A stretch of DNA of 7,824 bases from Rhodospirillales bacterium (GTDB lineage Bacteria > Pseudomonadota > Alphaproteobacteria > Micavibrionales > UBA2020). Shown here one piece after another: positions 5,402 through 7,824 of the stretch. The DNA lies in assembly GCA_023266795.1 (NCBI GenBank), contig JAHFPI010000085.1, positions 1-7,824 on the forward strand. The letters are read 5' to 3'. Below the pieces are notes generated by a model. It ran no database searches, was not told where the DNA came from, and worked only from the letters and a program-made list of their open reading frames with translations. Every line of letters starts with the position of its first letter. Position 1 is the stretch's first letter. A program made the translations under genes and the position numbers.

Positions 5402-6519
5402 GCGGCATCATTGTATATACCTATCTCAACGAGATGGTTCAAAGACAGGGCACGGACCTTTACCTGACGGTCGGCGTCCCCCCCACACTGCGCACGGATG
5501 ATAACCTGCTGCCAATGTCCGACGTGCCGATGCAGGAAGAGGACATGCAGGCGATCCTGATGGAAATTTTGACCACGCGCCAGCGCCTCGAGTTCGACAC
5601 CAATATGGAGCTCAACATGGCGCTGGATCTGGGCAAGGACGGCCGCTTCCGGATCAACATCATGCGCCAGCGCCAGCATCCGGCGATGGTCATTCGCAGG
5701 ATCACCAGCAAGATCCCCAGTTTTGAAGACCTGTACCTGCCGAAGCTGATGGAGAAGCTGGCGCTTGAAAAACGCGGACTGATCCTTGTGTGCGGCGTGA
5801 CCTCATCGGGCAAGTCGACGCTGGCTGCCGCTCTGGTGGATTATCGTAACACCATGCTCGGCGGGCATATCATCACCATCGAGGATCCTATTGAATTTTA
5901 CCATGAGCACAAACGGGGGATCATCACGCAGCGCGAGGTGGGAATCGATACCGCTTCCTACAGCGTGGCGCTGAAGAACGCCCTGCGGCAAAAACCGGAC
6001 GTTATTCTGGTGGGGGAAATCAGGTATCAGGACGTGATGGTGCAGGCCATCTCGGCTGCCGAAACCGGGCACCTGTGCTACGCCACCCTGCACACCAACA
6101 ACGCGGCGCAGGCGCTGGACCGGATCATCAACTTTTTCCCCGAAGCGCGGCATCTGCAGGTGCGGATCGCGCTGAGCATGAACCTGCGCGCGATCATCGC
6201 CCTGCGCCTTGTGCCGGCGGTCAAGGGGGGGATGGTGATGGTGCCCGAGATCATGCTGAACGAAGCCCTGATCAAGGAGCTGATTCTGCGTGGCGAAACT
6301 ACCAAAATTCACGAAGTTATGGCCAATAACAACGCGGCCGGCATGGTAACTTTCGACCAGTCCCTTTTCAACCTGTACAAGAAGGGGATTATCACCGAGC
6401 AGATTGCCGTGGCGGAATCCGATTTTTCTGCGGATATGAAAATAAAAGTCCAGCAGTTCAGGATGACCGACAAGACACGGCCCACACTCGACATTGACAC
6501 ATCAAGACTGTCTCTATAA
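5398..6519 (+). CDS. pilU: PilU-like retraction ATPase (PilT paralogue)
   Basis: The product is 373 residues from a TTG start in a TTGA overlap with pilT. PilU is an accessory retraction ATPase that works with PilT. PilU-type features are RGLILVCG before Walker A, the segment GHIITIEDPIEFYHEHK, the sequence VALKNALRQKPDVILVGEI, TLHTNNA (His232) and QALDRIINFFPEARH. A C-terminal extension of about 30 residues beyond PilT length is also typical of PilU. Two positions differ from the consensus: Walker A reads GVTSSGKS (133-140, Ser for the usual Gly), and the residues after Walker B Glu207 read EIRYQDV where PilT/PilU normally have (E/M)RDxET. The key Lys139 and Glu207 remain, so activity is possible but may be altered. 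Lineage-specific change and a regulatory role are both possible. The gene ends with TAA at 6517-6519. Confidence 0.9.
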   Translation: MSGIIVYTYLNEMVQRQGTDLYLTVGVPPTLRTDDNLLPMSDVPMQEEDMQAILMEILTTRQRLEFDTNMELNMALDLGKDGRFRINIMRQRQHPAMVIRRITSKIPSFEDLYLPKLMEKLALEKRGLILVCGVTSSGKSTLAAALVDYRNTMLGGHIITIEDPIEFYHEHKRGIITQREVGIDTASYSVALKNALRQKPDVILVGEIRYQDVMVQAISAAETGHLCYATLHTNNAAQALDRIINFFPEARHLQVRIALSMNLRAIIALRLVPAVKGGMVMVPEIMLNEALIKELILRGETTKIHEVMANNNAAGMVTFDQSLFNLYKKGIITEQIAVAESDFSADMKIKVQQFRMTDKTRPTLDIDTSRLSL

Positions 6520-6543
6520 CAATAGTTGTCAGAGCGACTATTG
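6520..6543 (+). promoter_or_regulatory. Hairpin-forming inverted repeat between pilU and the secretin gene
   Basis: CAATAGT (6520-6526) and ACTATTG (6537-6543) are perfect inverse complements. With two G-T wobbles the stem extends to 10 pairs around a CAGA tetraloop (6530-6533). It begins directly after the pilU TAA. A run of six T lies at 6551-6556, but seven bases beyond the stem, so this is at best a weak or partial terminator. It could also be an RNA processing or stability element, or an operator. Confidence 0.4.
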
Positions 6544-6551
6544 ATTATACT
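6526..6551 (+). promoter_or_regulatory. Weak sigma-70-like promoter candidate before the secretin gene
   Basis: TTGTCA (6526-6531) and TATACT (6546-6551) each match five of six consensus bases, but they are only 14 bases apart against the usual 16-18. The -35 candidate overlaps the hairpin. The location, in one of only two real gaps, is suggestive; the spacing is not. Confidence 0.18.
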
Positions 6552-6576
6552 TTTTTAAAGGGACGGAATCATTCTG

Positions 6577-7824
6577 GTGTCAGGACTGCGTCATTTTTTC
6601 CGTGCCGGCTGCGTTGTTGCGGTGATCGCTCTTGCGACCGTGGCGCTTGGCAGCTGCAATCTGGCCAAGAACCAGATGGTTTACGACCGCGCCGCCGAAA
6701 AAGATATTCAGGATTATCGCGATGCCCTGGCGCCGCAGCACATGCCGGATGATGCGGCGGCCACTGTGCCGGATTTCCAATCCGTTATTTCCACCCCGAA
6801 AGACCTGAAACTGCCGTCGCCGCTGGTGACGGTTTCGGTGAACCAGACGGTATCGCTACGCGACCTGATGTTTGAGCTGGCGGAGCAGGCCGGCGTTGAT
6901 ATCGAGATGGATCCGCAGATCCACGGTTCGATTATTTTTACCGCGAAAGAGCGCCCCTTCAATGACGTGATCGACCGCATTTGCGCGATGTCCGGCCTGC
7001 GCTACAAGTTCGAGAACGATGTGCTGCGTATCGAGCTCGACCGTCCGTATCTCAAGAATTACAAAATCGACTATATGAACGTCGCCCGCAAGAGCTCGTC
7101 GGGTATCAGCACCAGCATTACATCTTCCACCGCCAGCGACTCTGCAAAAACAGAGGCCGGATCCAGCGCCAAGATTGATAATACGTATGACGGCGATTTC
7201 TGGAAGGACATCGAGGCCGGTCTGAAGCAGGTGCTGGCAGCGACAGACAGCTATATTTCACTGGCAACGCTGGCGGATCCTGTCGCGATGCCGGTTGACG
7301 CTCCGGCTCCGCCGCCGCCGCCTTTGCCGGTCGCCGCAGGGGCCACTGCGGGTGCGCCAGCAGCAGCATCGGCGCCGGCGCAGCCTCCGGCAGCGGTTGT
7401 GCCGCCGTCGCTTAATGTTTCCATGCCGTCGTCTTCGTCCGAGAAGCTGGTTCCGAACCCGCCCGCGACCTATTCGATCAGCAAGCAGACGGGCATTGTC
7501 AGCGTTTTCGCCAGCGAACGGCAGCACAAGCTGGTGCAGAAATTCTTTGATACCCTCCGCCGCACGTCGATGACGCAAATCCTGATCGAGGCCAAGGTGC
7601 TTGAGGTGTCGCTGACGGATGAATTCAAGCTGGGGATTGACTGGACAGCGGCGAAACACAACCTGACCCATCTGGGATTTGCTTCCGTGCAGCTGCCCTC
7701 GCTGCCGATCACCGGATCCACCTTTACGGCCAACCTTGATTTCGGCCATGGCTGGGCGCCGGTTATCAATGCTCTCAGTACTTTTGGCACGGTGCGCGCC
7801 CTTTCCAGCCCGCGCGTAACGGTC
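6577..7824 (+). CDS. MshL/PilQ-type lipoprotein secretin, N-terminal part (runs off the window)
   Basis: The reading frame from GTG 6577 stays open for 416 codons to the right edge. AAGGGA at 6558-6563 and GGA at 6565-6567 precede the start. A short signal peptide ends in the lipobox LGSC (Cys27), so the mature protein is predicted to be a lipoprotein, as is usual for MshL-type secretins. Next comes an STN/N0-like domain at about residues 85-150 (VSLRDLMFELAEQAGVDIEM, then FNDVIDRICAMSGL), a Ser/Thr-rich stretch, and a conserved DFWKDIEAGL (207-216). An Ala/Pro-rich linker with a run of prolines follows (about 240-288). The secretin core then begins: SISKQTGIVSVFASERQHKL, ILIEAKVLEVSLTDEFKLGI and, near the edge, RALSSPRVTV. 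It would form the outer-membrane pilus pore. The C-terminal part of the secretin domain is missing because the window ends. PilQ is possible, but lipidation and the DFW pattern favour MshL. Confidence 0.9.
   Translation, partial: MSGLRHFFRAGCVVAVIALATVALGSCNLAKNQMVYDRAAEKDIQDYRDALAPQHMPDDAAATVPDFQSVISTPKDLKLPSPLVTVSVNQTVSLRDLMFELAEQAGVDIEMDPQIHGSIIFTAKERPFNDVIDRICAMSGLRYKFENDVLRIELDRPYLKNYKIDYMNVARKSSSGISTSITSSTASDSAKTEAGSSAKIDNTYDGDFWKDIEAGLKQVLAATDSYISLATLADPVAMPVDAPAPPPPPLPVAAGATAGAPAAASAPAQPPAAVVPPSLNVSMPSSSSEKLVPNPPATYSISKQTGIVSVFASERQHKLVQKFFDTLRRTSMTQILIEAKVLEVSLTDEFKLGIDWTAAKHNLTHLGFASVQLPSLPITGSTFTANLDFGHGWAPVINALSTFGTVRALSSPRVTV

Noticed and set aside
7295..7573. Arg-rich + strand frame overlapping the secretin gene
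   Set aside because: It is an off-frame reading of the proline/alanine linker codons; the secretin frame is continuous across it with clear family motifs.

Overview
The window is one co-directional block, entirely on the + strand, of type IV pilus (T4P) assembly genes. The protein set is Gram-negative (lipoprotein secretin, PilO/PilP-type inner-membrane and periplasmic subunits, prepilin peptidase, PilT and PilU retraction ATPases). The moderately high GC by eye, dense start/stop overlaps and frequent GTG/TTG starts fit Pseudomonadota. An alphaproteobacterium is a reasonable guess, but the sequence does not prove it.

Layout, left to right: the 3' end of a gene that by position is probably PilN-like (1-132); a PilO-like gene interrupted in frame by an amber codon (129-383 and 393-809); a PilP/MshK-like periplasmic protein (809-1384); an ABC-type ATPase with no permease beside it (1381-2157); an exported Ala/Pro-rich TPR protein (2154-3332); a complete prepilin peptidase (3340-4125); a 97-base gap; a PilT ATPase (4223-5401) coupled to a divergent PilU-like ATPase (5398-6519); a 57-base gap with a hairpin; and the first 416 codons of an MshL/PilQ-type lipoprotein secretin running off the right edge (6577-7824). 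Five junctions are stop/start overlaps, so the block is probably one or two translationally coupled operons. The gaps before pilT and before the secretin gene are the likeliest places for extra promoters or processing.

How it works together: PilN/PilO/PilP-like proteins would form the inner-membrane and periplasmic alignment complex. The secretin would be the outer-membrane pore, and the TPR protein a periplasmic assembly or secretin-handling factor. The peptidase would mature the pilins, and PilT/PilU would drive retraction. No pilin, PilB/MshE extension ATPase or PilC/MshG platform gene is visible, so these must lie outside the window. The order (alignment genes, ABC ATPase, TPR, peptidase, pilT, pilU, secretin) mixes features of MSHA-type clusters (TPR protein, MshL-like secretin) with the pilTU pair of T4aP systems.

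The points most worth a second look are the in-frame TAG inside the PilO-like gene, the orphan ABC ATPase, the altered nucleotide-binding motifs of the PilU-like protein, and the recurrent Ala/Pro linkers in five proteins of the cluster. I found no RNA genes, mobile elements, CRISPR arrays or insertion sequences.
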